From positions 98,720 through 162,719 of the forward strand of contig JADJYE010000017.1 of NCBI GenBank assembly GCA_016719945.1: a stretch of DNA of 64,000 bases. The letters are read 5' to 3'. The notes under the pieces are model-generated. The model was given only the letters and a program-made list of their open reading frames with translations. It made no database searches and had not been told where the DNA came from. This document shows, in pieces, positions 1 to 9,481 of this stretch. Every line of letters begins with the position of its first letter. The stretch's first letter is position 1. A program made the position numbers and the translations under genes. The stretch comes from Polyangiaceae bacterium (lineage in GTDB: Bacteria; Myxococcota_A; Polyangia; Polyangiales; Polyangiaceae).

Positions 1-227
1 TGCCGGCTCCGCGCCGCACGGGCGGGCTCGGGCTCCGCGCCGTGCTCGAGGCGCTGGCCGAGCGCGACAGCCTGCGCGCGCGCTTCGACGAAGACTGGTT
101 CGACAACCCGCGCGCACACCTCGAGCTTCGCCACGAGCACCACCAGCTCGTCACGGCTCGCGCGGTCATCCCGCTGGAGAGCGGGCTCGCCGCGCTCGAC
201 GCGAGGCTGCGCGAGCTGGTCGTCTAG
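1..227 (+). CDS. C-terminal fragment of an unrecognised protein
   Basis: The reading frame is open from the first bases of the window (frame starting at base 3) to a TAG stop at 225-227, so this is the 3' end of a longer gene cut by the window edge. An internal GTG at 42 could start a 61-residue peptide, but there is no reason to prefer it. The visible tail is charged and probably helical (RARFDEDWFDNPRAH, then LAALDARLRELVV). I do not recognise a family and assign no function. Confidence 0.45.
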   Translation, partial: PAPRRTGGLGLRAVLEALAERDSLRARFDEDWFDNPRAHLELRHEHHQLVTARAVIPLESGLAALDARLRELVV

Positions 228-285
228 CGAGTGAGCTACTCCGAGCCGCGCGCCGCGGCCTTGTGGTAGGTTCTCGTCCGAGACC

Positions 286-582
286 GTGAACAAGTACGGC
301 ATCCCGCTGCACGACCTGCCGTCGCACTGCCTCGACGCCGTCGACGCCGCCGAGCGATCCCTGTCCCGGACGCTGATCGTGCGCGAGGGCCACGCCGTCG
401 CCGCGATCGTCCCGATGGTCGATCTCGATCGCATCGATCCGCCCGATCCCGCGGGCGGGGGCGCCGATCCGCTGCTGGCCATCTGTGGGCAGTGCCGGCA
501 CGACGAGTTCGTGGACTCGCTCTCCGACGATCTGTCTCAGACCTCGATGTGGTCGCGAACCACGCGCCGGTCGAAGGGCTGA
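286..582 (+). CDS. Putative Phd/YefM-type antitoxin
   Basis: This 98-residue protein starts at GTG 286 and ends three bases before the PIN-domain gene at 586, the usual antitoxin-then-toxin order. The segment SRTLIVREGHAVAAIVPMVD resembles the core of Phd-family antitoxins, where a strand reading like 'v.r.g.pvAaivpl.dl' precedes the toxin-binding tail. The C-terminal part (DEFVDSLSDDLSQ) would be the toxin-neutralising region. By analogy it would bind DNA and repress its own operon. The assignment rests on size, position and this short motif, so it is moderate only. Confidence 0.55.
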   Translation: MNKYGIPLHDLPSHCLDAVDAAERSLSRTLIVREGHAVAAIVPMVDLDRIDPPDPAGGGADPLLAICGQCRHDEFVDSLSDDLSQTSMWSRTTRRSKG

Positions 583-585
583 GGC

Positions 586-978
586 GTGCCCTACCTCCTC
601 GACACGCCCACCCTCACCGAGGCACTCCGGGCGGCGCCCTCGCGCGCGCTCATCCGCAACCTGTCGCAGGTCCCGAGCCGCGATCGCTGGACCAGCGTCG
701 TCTCGGTGAGCCAGCTGCTGGTCGCGGCTCGCCGCACACAACAGGCCCGGCTGATGCAAGACGTCATCCACCTCGTGGCGAGCGTCCGCGTCGCCCCCTA
801 CGACGTGAACGCTGCCCAGACCTTCGCCAAGTTCAAGGCGACCCTGGTCACCGAGCTCGACGCCGACGACCTCATGATCGCGGCGATCGCGTCCTCCGGG
901 GGCTTCACCCTCGTCACCCGCCGCCTGCGCGAGTTCTCGATCTTCCCCCACCTCCGGTGCGAAGACTGGCTCACCTGA
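586..978 (+). CDS. PIN-domain (VapC-like) toxin with a degenerate active site
   Basis: This 130-residue protein has the PIN-domain layout: LLDT near the N-terminus (Asp6), an Asp-rich helix LDADDLMIAAIA (Asp95) and the C-terminal VTRRLREFSIFPHLRCEDWL, which matches the VapC ending 'TrN.rDF.r.pgl.vedW'. VapC toxins are Mg-dependent RNases built on three or four acidic residues. Here the usual Glu of the second motif is Gln43 (VSVSQLL) and the late Asp is Glu116. The fold is therefore clear, but catalytic competence is doubtful. GTG start, three bases after the antitoxin stop. Confidence 0.7.
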   Translation: MPYLLDTPTLTEALRAAPSRALIRNLSQVPSRDRWTSVVSVSQLLVAARRTQQARLMQDVIHLVASVRVAPYDVNAAQTFAKFKATLVTELDADDLMIAAIASSGGFTLVTRRLREFSIFPHLRCEDWLT

Positions 979-1005
979 TCGGCTCGCAAGAGGGCCGATC
1001 GGCCC
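977..1005. other. Nested inverted repeats between the PIN gene and the ATP synthase operon
   Basis: GATCGGC at 977-983 pairs with GCCGATC at 994-1000 across a 10-base loop. The right arm also lies inside a perfect 14-bp palindrome, GGGCCGATCGGCCC, at 992-1005. The hairpin overlaps the stop of the PIN gene, so it could end the toxin-antitoxin transcript. The palindrome alone could instead be a protein-binding site upstream of the ATP synthase genes. No T-run follows. Confidence 0.4.
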
Positions 1006-1083
1006 GTCGATCCGCTAGGTCCTTCCGGTCCTGAAGAAGGCGTGGTAGGTGGCCGCCAGTAAAACCCGCGTGCCCACCAACCG

Positions 1084-1560
1084 GTGCCCGTGACGAGCCA
1101 AGTGCCCTTCCTCTTCGCAGCCGACGTCAACGTCGACGTCGATCTGTCCGTCCTGGCGCAAATCGCGCTGTTCGGCTTCTTCATCGTGGTGTTGAAGCCC
1201 GTCCTGTTCGATCCGCTGCTCAAGCTCTTCGAAGAGCGCGAGAAGCTGACCGACGGCGCGCGCGCCAACGCGCGCTCGATGGACGAGCGCGCCGCCGAGC
1301 TGCTCTCGAAATTCGAGAGCGAGATCGAGAAGGTTCGCCGTGAGGCGGCCTTGGAGCGCGATCGCCTCCGCGCCGAGACGGCGAAGCTCGAGGCCAAGAT
1401 GATGGAGGAGGCGAAGGCCGACGCGGCGCGCATCCTCAGCACGGGTCGTGAGCAGATCGCCCAGGAGGTCGGCGCGTTGCGCAGCGATCTCGTGGCCTCC
1501 CGGCCCGCCCTCGCCCAGCAGATCGCCTCGAAGCTCCTCGGACGAGAGGTCTCTTCGTGA
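1084..1560 (+). CDS. F0F1 ATP synthase subunit b' (peripheral stalk)
   Basis: This 158-residue protein is the first of two b-type stalk subunits. A membrane segment at about residues 22-42 (SVLAQIALFGFFIVVLKPVLF) is followed by FDPLLKLFEERE, the typical b-subunit junction, and then by a long charged coiled coil. It would dimerise with the b subunit encoded next and link F0 to F1 in the inner membrane. Start GTG 1084; a second GTG at 1090 is possible. Its stop overlaps the GTG start of the next gene (GTGA), implying translational coupling. Two different b genes in a row also occur in other bacteria and in chloroplasts. Confidence 0.88.
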   Translation: MPVTSQVPFLFAADVNVDVDLSVLAQIALFGFFIVVLKPVLFDPLLKLFEEREKLTDGARANARSMDERAAELLSKFESEIEKVRREAALERDRLRAETAKLEAKMMEEAKADAARILSTGREQIAQEVGALRSDLVASRPALAQQIASKLLGREVSS

Positions 1561-2672
1561 AAAAGCGTATCGCTCTCCTCTCTTCAGGGCTGCTCCTCGC
1601 GAGCCTGCTGTCCGTCAACGTGACGGCGCAAGCCCAGCCGCCGCCGGCCGGGCAGCCTCCTGCGGCGCAGCCTCCCGCGGCGCAGCCTCCTGCGGCGCAG
1701 CCTCCTGCGGCGCAGCCTCCTGCGGCGCAGCCTCCGGCTGGCCAGCCTCGGGCAGCGCAGCCGCCCGCTGGGCAGCCGCCGGCCGGGCAGCCTCCTGCGG
1801 TGCAACCTCCCGGGGCTCAGCCTCCCGGCGGGGCGCAGCCGCCGCGCATGCAACCGGGACAGCCCCCGAGGGGCCAGCCCCGGCCGCCGGGGCGCCCCCG
1901 CGGACCCCAAGATATCCCGGGTCACCCCCCGGTCGGCGGAGCGCAACCCCTTCCGGCCAAGGCAGCCGTGGTCCAGACCGACCCGCACGCCGGTGGCCAC
2001 GACGCGCACCACGACTGCCACGGGCCGAACGCGCCGACCCACCACGTCAACTGGTACCAGGGCCTGCTCGGCGTCCACAACGAGAAGTCCCAACAGGGCG
2101 GCGTCAACAAGCTGCTCTGGCGCTACAACAACCCGAAGGACGAGTGCGATCCCAAGAACCAGGATCCGCCCCTGCTCGGGGCCCTCATCAACCTCGCGGT
2201 GGTCGCGTTCATCCTCATGCGGTTCGGCAAGAAGCCGATCATGGACGCGCTCGCGCACCGCAAGAAGACGATCATGCAGGACATCGACGCGGCGGCCGCC
2301 CTGCGCGCCGACGCGGAGAAGCGCCTCAAGAGCTACGAGAAGCAGCTCGCGCGCATCGCGGACCGCCGCAAGGAGCTCCAGGAGGAGTACTCCTCGCAGT
2401 GGGAGGCCGAGCGCCAGCGCATCCTCAAGGAGGCGGAGGAGAAGGCCTCCCGCCTGCGTCGCGACGCCGAGTTCCGGGTCGCCCAAGAGCTCAAGCAGGC
2501 GCAGGCCGATCTGCTGCGCGAATCTGTCGACGCCGCGGTCGCCTCGGCCGAGGAGCTGCTCAAGTCCCGCGTCGGCGCTGCCGATCACGAGCGCCTGGCG
2601 AACGACTACCTGACGAACATCGGCGACGCGCTGAAGACCAGCGGCCCGGGCGCCGCACGGAGGACGACGTGA
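1557..2672 (+). CDS. atpF: F0F1 ATP synthase subunit b with a signal-peptide-led Pro/His-rich N-terminal domain
   Basis: The C-terminal half is an ordinary b subunit: membrane helix at about residues 205-222 (LLGALINLAVVAFILMRF), then KKPIMDALAHRKKTI and a long coiled coil. The N-terminal 200 residues are unusual. Residues 1-26 look like a cleavable signal peptide, residues 27-125 are a Gln-Pro-Pro repeat region, and residues 142-163 are His-rich (DPHAGGHDAHHDCH). A canonical b subunit begins directly with its membrane helix and has about 160 residues; this one has 371. If the leader is cleaved, the extra domain lies in the periplasm. Start GTG 1557, overlapping the b' stop; its own stop overlaps the start of atpH. 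Confidence 0.88.
   Translation: MKKRIALLSSGLLLASLLSVNVTAQAQPPPAGQPPAAQPPAAQPPAAQPPAAQPPAAQPPAGQPRAAQPPAGQPPAGQPPAVQPPGAQPPGGAQPPRMQPGQPPRGQPRPPGRPRGPQDIPGHPPVGGAQPLPAKAAVVQTDPHAGGHDAHHDCHGPNAPTHHVNWYQGLLGVHNEKSQQGGVNKLLWRYNNPKDECDPKNQDPPLLGALINLAVVAFILMRFGKKPIMDALAHRKKTIMQDIDAAAALRADAEKRLKSYEKQLARIADRRKELQEEYSSQWEAERQRILKEAEEKASRLRRDAEFRVAQELKQAQADLLRESVDAAVASAEELLKSRVGAADHERLANDYLTNIGDALKTSGPGAARRTT
1661..1735 (+). repeat. Tandem 15-bp repeat encoding AAQPP units in atpF
   Basis: Five head-to-tail copies of TGCGGCGCAGCCTCC (one begins with C) start at 1661, 1676, 1691, 1706 and 1721. They encode the Ala-Ala-Gln-Pro-Pro stretch of the b-subunit extension. The near-perfect nucleotide identity suggests recent slippage expansion. 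Confidence 0.9.
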
Positions 2673-3214
2673 GCTACGACGCCATCGGGCGACGCTACGC
2701 CCGCGCCATCTTCGAGCTCGCCAAGGAAGAAGGCCGCGCCACCGCGGTCGCCGACCAGATCGCCTCCTTCGCGGAGGTGTACGCCGGCAGCGAAGAGCTG
2801 CGGACGATCCTCGAGAACCCCTTGGTCGACGACGCCGCCAGGCACGCCATCGTCACCGAGATCGCTGCTCGCGTCGGCGTCACCGGGGCAGCGGAGCGCG
2901 CGCTGCGCTTGATCACCAAGAAGCGCCGCCTGCGGGCCGTCTCGGACATCGCGCGCCACCTGCGCCGGCAGGTCGACGAGGACGCGAACGTCGTCCGCGC
3001 GCACGTCACCACGGCCTCGGCGCCGCCCTCCGGGTACCTCGACCGGCTCAAGTCTCAGATCGAGCAGTCGACCGGCCAGAAGGTCATGCTCACGCACTCG
3101 CTCGACCCGAGCATCATCGGCGGCGTCATCACCGCCATCGGCGATCGCGTCGTGGACGGCAGCTTGCGCACCCGCCTGCTCCGGTTCCGCGACGCGACGC
3201 GCCCCTCCGCCTGA
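2669..3214 (+). CDS. atpH: F0F1 ATP synthase subunit delta
   Basis: This 181-residue protein matches delta in length and motifs: an N-terminal RRYARAIFELAKEEG, the mid-protein helix ALRLITKKRRLRAV, and the C-terminal IIGGVITAIGDRVVDGSLRTRL typical of the family. Delta sits on top of F1 and attaches the b stalk to the alpha subunits. The GTG start at 2669 overlaps the atpF stop by four bases (GTGA). The gene lies between atpF and atpA, as in most bacterial atp operons. Confidence 0.93.
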   Translation: MSYDAIGRRYARAIFELAKEEGRATAVADQIASFAEVYAGSEELRTILENPLVDDAARHAIVTEIAARVGVTGAAERALRLITKKRRLRAVSDIARHLRRQVDEDANVVRAHVTTASAPPSGYLDRLKSQIEQSTGQKVMLTHSLDPSIIGGVITAIGDRVVDGSLRTRLLRFRDATRPSA

Positions 3215-3274
3215 CGCGCGGCGCTCCGAACAAGCTCCCCACGCCCCCTTCTCCATCGAAACAGGATCAGCCCG

Positions 3275-5014
<1,740 letters not shown>

Positions 5015-5017
5015 TCC

Positions 5018-5929
5018 GTGGCCTCCCTGAAGGCGATCCGCAAGCGCATCGCGAGCGTCAAGTCGACGCAGAAGATCACGCGCGCCATGAAGATGGTCGC
5101 GGGCGCCAGGCTCAACCGGGCCCAGCAGCGCATCACCGAGCTGCGCCCGTACGCCCTCAAGCACCAGGAGGTGCTCTCCGAGGTCGTCACGCGGACGCAG
5201 CAGGCCGTCGAGGCCGGAGACTCGAGCGCCGAGAAGGTCCACCCCGACGACCTGCTCCACCCGCTCTTGGTCCGCCGCGAGGAGCGGCGGGTCATGCTCG
5301 TCGTGCTCACGAGCGATCGTGGCCTCTGTGGCGCGTTCAACGCGAACATCAACAAGACCGCCGAGCGTGAGTACAAGGAGCGCACGGCGCGCGGGCAAGA
5401 CGTGAAGGTCATGGTCATCGGCCGCAAGGGCCGCGACTACCTGCAGCGGCGCAACATCGAGCTGTCGTACCTTCAAGGCGTCTGGGAAAAGCTCGGGCTC
5501 GACTCGGCTCGCCGGGTCGGCGAGTCGATCCTGCGACCGTTCTTGGATGACGAGGTCGACGCGATCTACCTCGTCTACAACGAGTTCAAGAGCGCGATGA
5601 CCCAGCGAGTCGCCGTCGAGCAGCTGCTGCCGGTGCCTCCGGTCGCCGACAGCGACGGCCACGACGCCGGCGAGTTCTCGTTCGAGCCCAGCCGCGCGGC
5701 GCTGCTCGAGCACCTCGCGCCGCTGTACGTCGAGATCTCGCTCCTGCGCGCCCTGTACGAGTCGATGGCCAGCGAGCTCGGCGCCCGCATGACCGCGATG
5801 GACTCGGCGACGAAGAACGCGACCGAGATGATCGACAAGCTGACGCTCGAGTACAACAAGGCGCGTCAGGCGGCGATCACCAAGGAGCTGATGGAGATCA
5901 TCGGCGGCAGCGAGGCGATCAAGGAGTGA
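5018..5929 (+). CDS. atpG: F0F1 ATP synthase subunit gamma
   Basis: This 303-residue protein begins with the gamma signature MASLKAIRKRIASVKSTQKI followed by TRAMKMVAGARLNRAQ, and ends with SATKNATEMIDKL and YNKARQAAITKEL, the two helices that form the rotating central shaft. The sequence SDRGLCGAFN in the middle is also characteristic. GTG start, three bases after atpA. In most bacteria atpD (beta) and atpC (epsilon) follow; here the operon stops and an unrelated gene comes next, so beta and epsilon must lie elsewhere. Confidence 0.95.
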   Translation: MASLKAIRKRIASVKSTQKITRAMKMVAGARLNRAQQRITELRPYALKHQEVLSEVVTRTQQAVEAGDSSAEKVHPDDLLHPLLVRREERRVMLVVLTSDRGLCGAFNANINKTAEREYKERTARGQDVKVMVIGRKGRDYLQRRNIELSYLQGVWEKLGLDSARRVGESILRPFLDDEVDAIYLVYNEFKSAMTQRVAVEQLLPVPPVADSDGHDAGEFSFEPSRAALLEHLAPLYVEISLLRALYESMASELGARMTAMDSATKNATEMIDKLTLEYNKARQAAITKELMEIIGGSEAIKE

Positions 5930-5938
5930 CGCGCCCCC

Positions 5939-5963
5939 GGCGCTCGGCGACCTGCCGAGCGCC
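5939..5963 (+). terminator. Hairpin at the end of the atp operon
   Basis: GGCGCTCGGC (5939-5948) and GCCGAGCGCC (5954-5963) form a perfect 10-bp stem with a 5-base loop, starting 9 bases after the atpG stop. There is no T-run, which is common in very GC-rich genomes. Its place after the last atp gene suggests transcription ends here. Confidence 0.5.
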
Positions 5964-5995
5964 ACATCACCGGGCTCGCCACACCCAGGCAGCGC

Positions 5996-6610
5996 ATGTC
6001 GGCCTCCATCCTCGAAATCAACCCGGAGCACCCCGAGCCCCGGAAGGTGCAGCGCGCGATCGAGGTGCTCGAGCGCGGCGGGCTGATCGCCTACCCGACC
6101 GACACCGTGTACGGCCTCGGGTGCGACCTGATGAACAAGGGCGCCATCGAGCGGCTCTACCAGGTCAAGGGGATGACCAAGCAGAAGAACCTGGCGTTCA
6201 TCTGCCACGATCTCGGTGACATCGCGAAGTACGCGGTCGTCGACAACTGGGCCTATCGGATCTTGCGGCATCACCTGCCGGGGCCGTACGCGTTCATCCT
6301 CCCCGCGACGCGTGAGGTGCCCAAGATGGTCCTCTCCAAGCAGAAGACCGTCGGCATCCGCGTGCCCGACCACCCCGTGGTGACGACCCTGGCTCGCGAG
6401 CTCGGGCGGCCGATCATCAGCACGACGGCCACCGACGAGGAGGGTGAGCCCCTGGTCGACCCCGGAGAGATCCGAGACCGCTTCGCCGGGCTCGACCTGA
6501 TCCTCGACGGCGGGGCCGGCGGGCTCATCCCGACGACGGTGGTGGACCTGAGCCAAGGGCGGGTCGAGATCGTACGCGAGGGCGCTGGCGCGATCGACGC
6601 GCTCTCCTGA
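5996..6610 (+). CDS. YrdC/Sua5-domain protein, YciO-like
   Basis: This 204-residue protein has the YrdC fold used by threonylcarbamoyl-AMP synthases, which start t6A modification of tRNA. Visible motifs are GGLIAYPTDTVYGLGCDL, QVKGMTKQKNLAFICHDL and PGPYAFILPA, then GIRVPDHP. The segments KNLAFICHDLGDIAKYAVVD and YRILRHHLPGPYAFI resemble YciO more than TsaC or Sua5; YciO has the same fold but a less certain role. Start ATG 5996, 66 bases after atpG and beyond the hairpin, so it is probably a separate transcription unit. Confidence 0.82.
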   Translation: MSASILEINPEHPEPRKVQRAIEVLERGGLIAYPTDTVYGLGCDLMNKGAIERLYQVKGMTKQKNLAFICHDLGDIAKYAVVDNWAYRILRHHLPGPYAFILPATREVPKMVLSKQKTVGIRVPDHPVVTTLARELGRPIISTTATDEEGEPLVDPGEIRDRFAGLDLILDGGAGGLIPTTVVDLSQGRVEIVREGAGAIDALS

Positions 6611-6634
6611 GCGCGTCGCTGGTAGAAGGGCGCG

Positions 6635-8251
6635 ATGGCACCCTCCTCATCGCCTTCGCCGGATCGTGAGGCTGACTTCGTCGTCGTCGGCGGCGGCTCG
6701 GCCGGCTGCATCGTGGCCGCCGTGCTCGCGGGCGCAGGGCACGAGGTGCTCCTGCTCGAGGCGGGCGATCGCGCGGAGGACCACCCCGAGACCCTCAGCG
6801 CGAACGGCTACAAGAAGGCCTTCGTCAACGATGCGCTGATGCACGAGCGCTTCACGATCGCGCAGCCTGGCTGCAACGGCCGCAGCCTCTTCGCCGGCAC
6901 AGGGCGAGGCGTGGGCGGCAGCGGCGCGATCAACGCGATGGTGTACACCCGCGGGGCTCGCGAGGACCTCGACGCCTGGGGGCCCGGCTGGCGCTGGCAG
7001 GACGTGGCGGGCGACTTCGCCGAGCTCGAGGCGCGACTTCGGCCCAACCGGCGAGAGGCCACCGAGTTCACCCGGGCGTGCATCGCCGCTGCCGGCGAAA
7101 ACGGCATCCGAGAGAAGGCCGATCTCAACGACGGCGACCTGGGCGACGTCCTCGGCCACGAGTGGATGAACTACGAGGGCGACCGACGGCGCAACGCCTA
7201 CGTGGCCTTCATCAAGGACGACCCGCCGCGCACGCTCACCATCGAGGCCGGCGCGAGCGCGACCCGCGTCGAGCTCGGCGCCGACGGCCGCGCGAGCCTC
7301 GTGCACTTCGTCCAAGGGGGCGCGGCGCGCGTCGCGCGCGCACGCCGCGAGATCGTGCTGTCGGCGGGCGCGCTCGAGACGCCCGCGCTGCTGCTCCGGA
7401 GCGGCATCGGCCCCGCGCTCGAGCTGCGCGCGCTCGGCAGGGGCGTGGTGCGAGACCTCCCGGGGGTCGGGCGCAACCTGCACGATCACCCCAACGCGAC
7501 GCTGTTCTTCCTCGCGCGGCGCCCCGTCGACTGCTTTCACCCACAGCTCTACGGCTTCACCCGGACCCGGCCCGGGCGCGGAGCGAGCGACTGCTGCCTC
7601 GTGTTCTACCCGGCGCGTTCGTCGTTCCGCGAGGGGCTGCTGCGGATGCTCCCCGCCATGGCGCTGCCCGAGGGCCTCTACCGCGAGGGGACGGCGGTAC
7701 GCGCGATGCGCGGCGCGCTCTCGGCGGCGCTCGCGCCGCGCCCTGTACAAGGGCTCATCGAGCGTATGTGGGGCATCGTCGTCATCCTCGGCAAGCCGAA
7801 GAGCCGAGGCACCGTTCGGCTCGGCGCGGTGACGAGCGGCGACAACACGCGGATCGATCCTCAGTACCTCGCGCACCCTGACGATCTCGACGCCATGGTC
7901 AGCGCCGTGAAGAAGGCGCGCGCGATCGCGGCGAGCGGTCCCCTCGCGGCGCTCGGCGCGCGCGAGCTCATCCCCGGCCCGCTCGGCGGCGAGCCCGACG
8001 ACAGCGACGCCATCGCGCGCTTCCTGCGGCAGAACTTGATGACGACGTACCACTTCGCAGGCACCTGCCGCTTGGGCGACGACCCCGACAGCGTGGTCGA
8101 TCGGCGGCTGAGGGTGCGAGGGGTGCCGGGACTCCGCGTCGTCGACGCCTCCGCGGTCCCCGAGACGCCGGTCTCCGCGATGAACGCGCCGAGCATGCTC
8201 GTGGGTCTTCGGGGCGCGAAGATGATCGTCGAAGACTCGCGCTCGGGGTAG
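6635..8251 (+). CDS. GMC-family FAD-dependent oxidoreductase
   Basis: This 538-residue protein opens with the FAD-binding motif VVVGGGSAGCIVAAVLA (GGGSAG at 19-24), followed by LLLEAGD. Other GMC features are GRGVGGSGAINAMVYTRG, the mid-protein SAGALETPALLLRSGIGP and DLPGVGRNLHDH, and the C-terminal TYHFAGTCRLGDDP and SAVPETPVSAMNAP. The family includes choline and alcohol dehydrogenases and other alcohol oxidases; I cannot tell the substrate. The nitrilase-family gene follows after three bases, so the two are probably co-transcribed. Start ATG 6635. Confidence 0.9.
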   Translation: MAPSSSPSPDREADFVVVGGGSAGCIVAAVLAGAGHEVLLLEAGDRAEDHPETLSANGYKKAFVNDALMHERFTIAQPGCNGRSLFAGTGRGVGGSGAINAMVYTRGAREDLDAWGPGWRWQDVAGDFAELEARLRPNRREATEFTRACIAAAGENGIREKADLNDGDLGDVLGHEWMNYEGDRRRNAYVAFIKDDPPRTLTIEAGASATRVELGADGRASLVHFVQGGAARVARARREIVLSAGALETPALLLRSGIGPALELRALGRGVVRDLPGVGRNLHDHPNATLFFLARRPVDCFHPQLYGFTRTRPGRGASDCCLVFYPARSSFREGLLRMLPAMALPEGLYREGTAVRAMRGALSAALAPRPVQGLIERMWGIVVILGKPKSRGTVRLGAVTSGDNTRIDPQYLAHPDDLDAMVSAVKKARAIAASGPLAALGARELIPGPLGGEPDDSDAIARFLRQNLMTTYHFAGTCRLGDDPDSVVDRRLRVRGVPGLRVVDASAVPETPVSAMNAPSMLVGLRGAKMIVEDSRSG

Positions 8252-8254
8252 CTC

Positions 8255-8977
8255 GTGCTCAAGGCTGCGCTGCTCGAGCTCCCCGCACGGCACGCCGCGG
8301 TCGACGCGGCGTTCGGCGACCTGGAGGCGCTGCTGACGGAGGGGCCCTGCGACCTGGCCTTGCTCCCCGAGTGTTCGCTCACCGGGTACGTCGACGACCA
8401 AGGGCGCTGCGACCCCACGCCCCTCGCCGAGGCGCTCGACGGCCCCACGGCACGACGCGTCGCCTCCCTCGCGAAGCGCTACGGCACCGCGATCGGTGCG
8501 CCGCTCGTCGAGCGCGACGAGGCCCGGTACTACAACAGCTACCTCGTGATCGATCGCCACGGCGCGCTGCTGCGCCGGTATCGCAAGCGTCACCCGTGGT
8601 TCCCCGAGCGCTGGGCCACGCCGGGCACGGAGCCCCACGGGACGTTCGAGCTCGGAGGGCTGACGCTCTCGCTGGCCATCTGCTTCGACGTCCACTTCCT
8701 CGAGGTCGAGGCTGCCTGCGAGCTGCAGCGCGCCGACGCCCTCTTGTTCCCGAGCGCGTGGGTCGACGGCGGGCCGAACGATCTGCGCGGCCCCTTGTTC
8801 GGAGCGCTCGCGACCAGGTTTGGTGTCGTGATCGCCAACGCCAACTGGGGTCCCGGGACTCCTCGCGTGCGAGGGCAGGGCGGCAGCCGCGTCGTGGGGC
8901 CCGAGGGCGAGCTGGCGCGGTTGCCGCCAGGCGCGTCCGCGCCCGCGCGCCTCGACGTGACGCTCAGGAGGCGATGA
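8255..8977 (+). CDS. Carbon-nitrogen hydrolase (nitrilase superfamily)
   Basis: This 240-residue protein has the catalytic triad of the nitrilase superfamily: Glu in LALLPECSLTGY, Lys in RRYRKRHPWFPE and Cys in LAICFDVHFLE. Such enzymes hydrolyse amides, nitriles or carbamoyl groups through a thioester. It is somewhat shorter than the usual 260-280 residues. The GTG start at 8255 is three bases after the GMC gene stop. Its 3' end overlaps the converging TlpA-like gene by 14 bases. The substrate cannot be inferred. Confidence 0.87.
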   Translation: MLKAALLELPARHAAVDAAFGDLEALLTEGPCDLALLPECSLTGYVDDQGRCDPTPLAEALDGPTARRVASLAKRYGTAIGAPLVERDEARYYNSYLVIDRHGALLRRYRKRHPWFPERWATPGTEPHGTFELGGLTLSLAICFDVHFLEVEAACELQRADALLFPSAWVDGGPNDLRGPLFGALATRFGVVIANANWGPGTPRVRGQGGSRVVGPEGELARLPPGASAPARLDVTLRRR

Positions 8978-9479
8978 GCAGCCGCTCGACGAGGCGGACG
9001 ATCTCGGCGTCGATCTTTCGCTTCTTCGCGACGAGCCTGCCAGCCTTGTCGAACACCGCGATCGTCGGCAGCTCCTTCGCGTCGAGGGCGTCGGCGACGT
9101 GGAGCTCGGGATCGAGGTAGATCGGGTAGGCGTGGGGTTTGCCCTCGAGGTACCGCGCGACGTCCGCGCGCTCTTCACCCACCGAGAGCCCCACGACCAG
9201 GAGCCCGTCCCTCCGGTAGGCCTTGGCCAGCAGCTCGGCGTTCTTGCTCACGTCGCGGCACGCCTCACACCAGGTCGCCCACAGGTCGACCACCGACACC
9301 TTGCCCTTGATCACCTCGCCGAGTGGGACGCGCGCGCCCTCGGCGAGCGGCGTGACCGGGAGCGCGGTCGCGGCGGTCTCGACCGGCGCGTGCTCCGCCG
9401 TCTGCGCTGGCTTCTTCTTCCCGCAGCCGTGTGCGGCGGCGGCGGCGACGACTGCGACGAGGAGCGAGCGTCTGTCCAT
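8964..9479 (-). CDS. TlpA-like periplasmic thioredoxin, lipoprotein
   Basis: This 171-residue protein starts at ATG 9479. The N-terminal hydrophobic leader ends in a lipobox (AAAAHGCGKKK), so it is probably a membrane-anchored lipoprotein. The thioredoxin motif is VVDLWATWCEACRDVSK, with the redox pair in C-E-A-C, and ELPTIAVFDKAG supplies the cis-proline loop. It is the last gene of a three-gene operon with DUF3570 and DUF4266 proteins; its start lies two bases after the DUF3570 stop. It probably reduces or isomerises disulfides or metal-binding cysteines for that system. Confidence 0.85.
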   Translation of the reverse strand: MDRRSLLVAVVAAAAAHGCGKKKPAQTAEHAPVETAATALPVTPLAEGARVPLGEVIKGKVSVVDLWATWCEACRDVSKNAELLAKAYRRDGLLVVGLSVGEERADVARYLEGKPHAYPIYLDPELHVADALDAKELPTIAVFDKAGRLVAKKRKIDAEIVRLVERLLIAS

Positions 9480-9481
9480 GG

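Noticed and set aside
1448..3214. 588-residue open frame spanning b' to delta
   Set aside because: Only its last 181 residues are real (delta, from GTG 2669). The upstream part overlaps atpF in a wrong frame.
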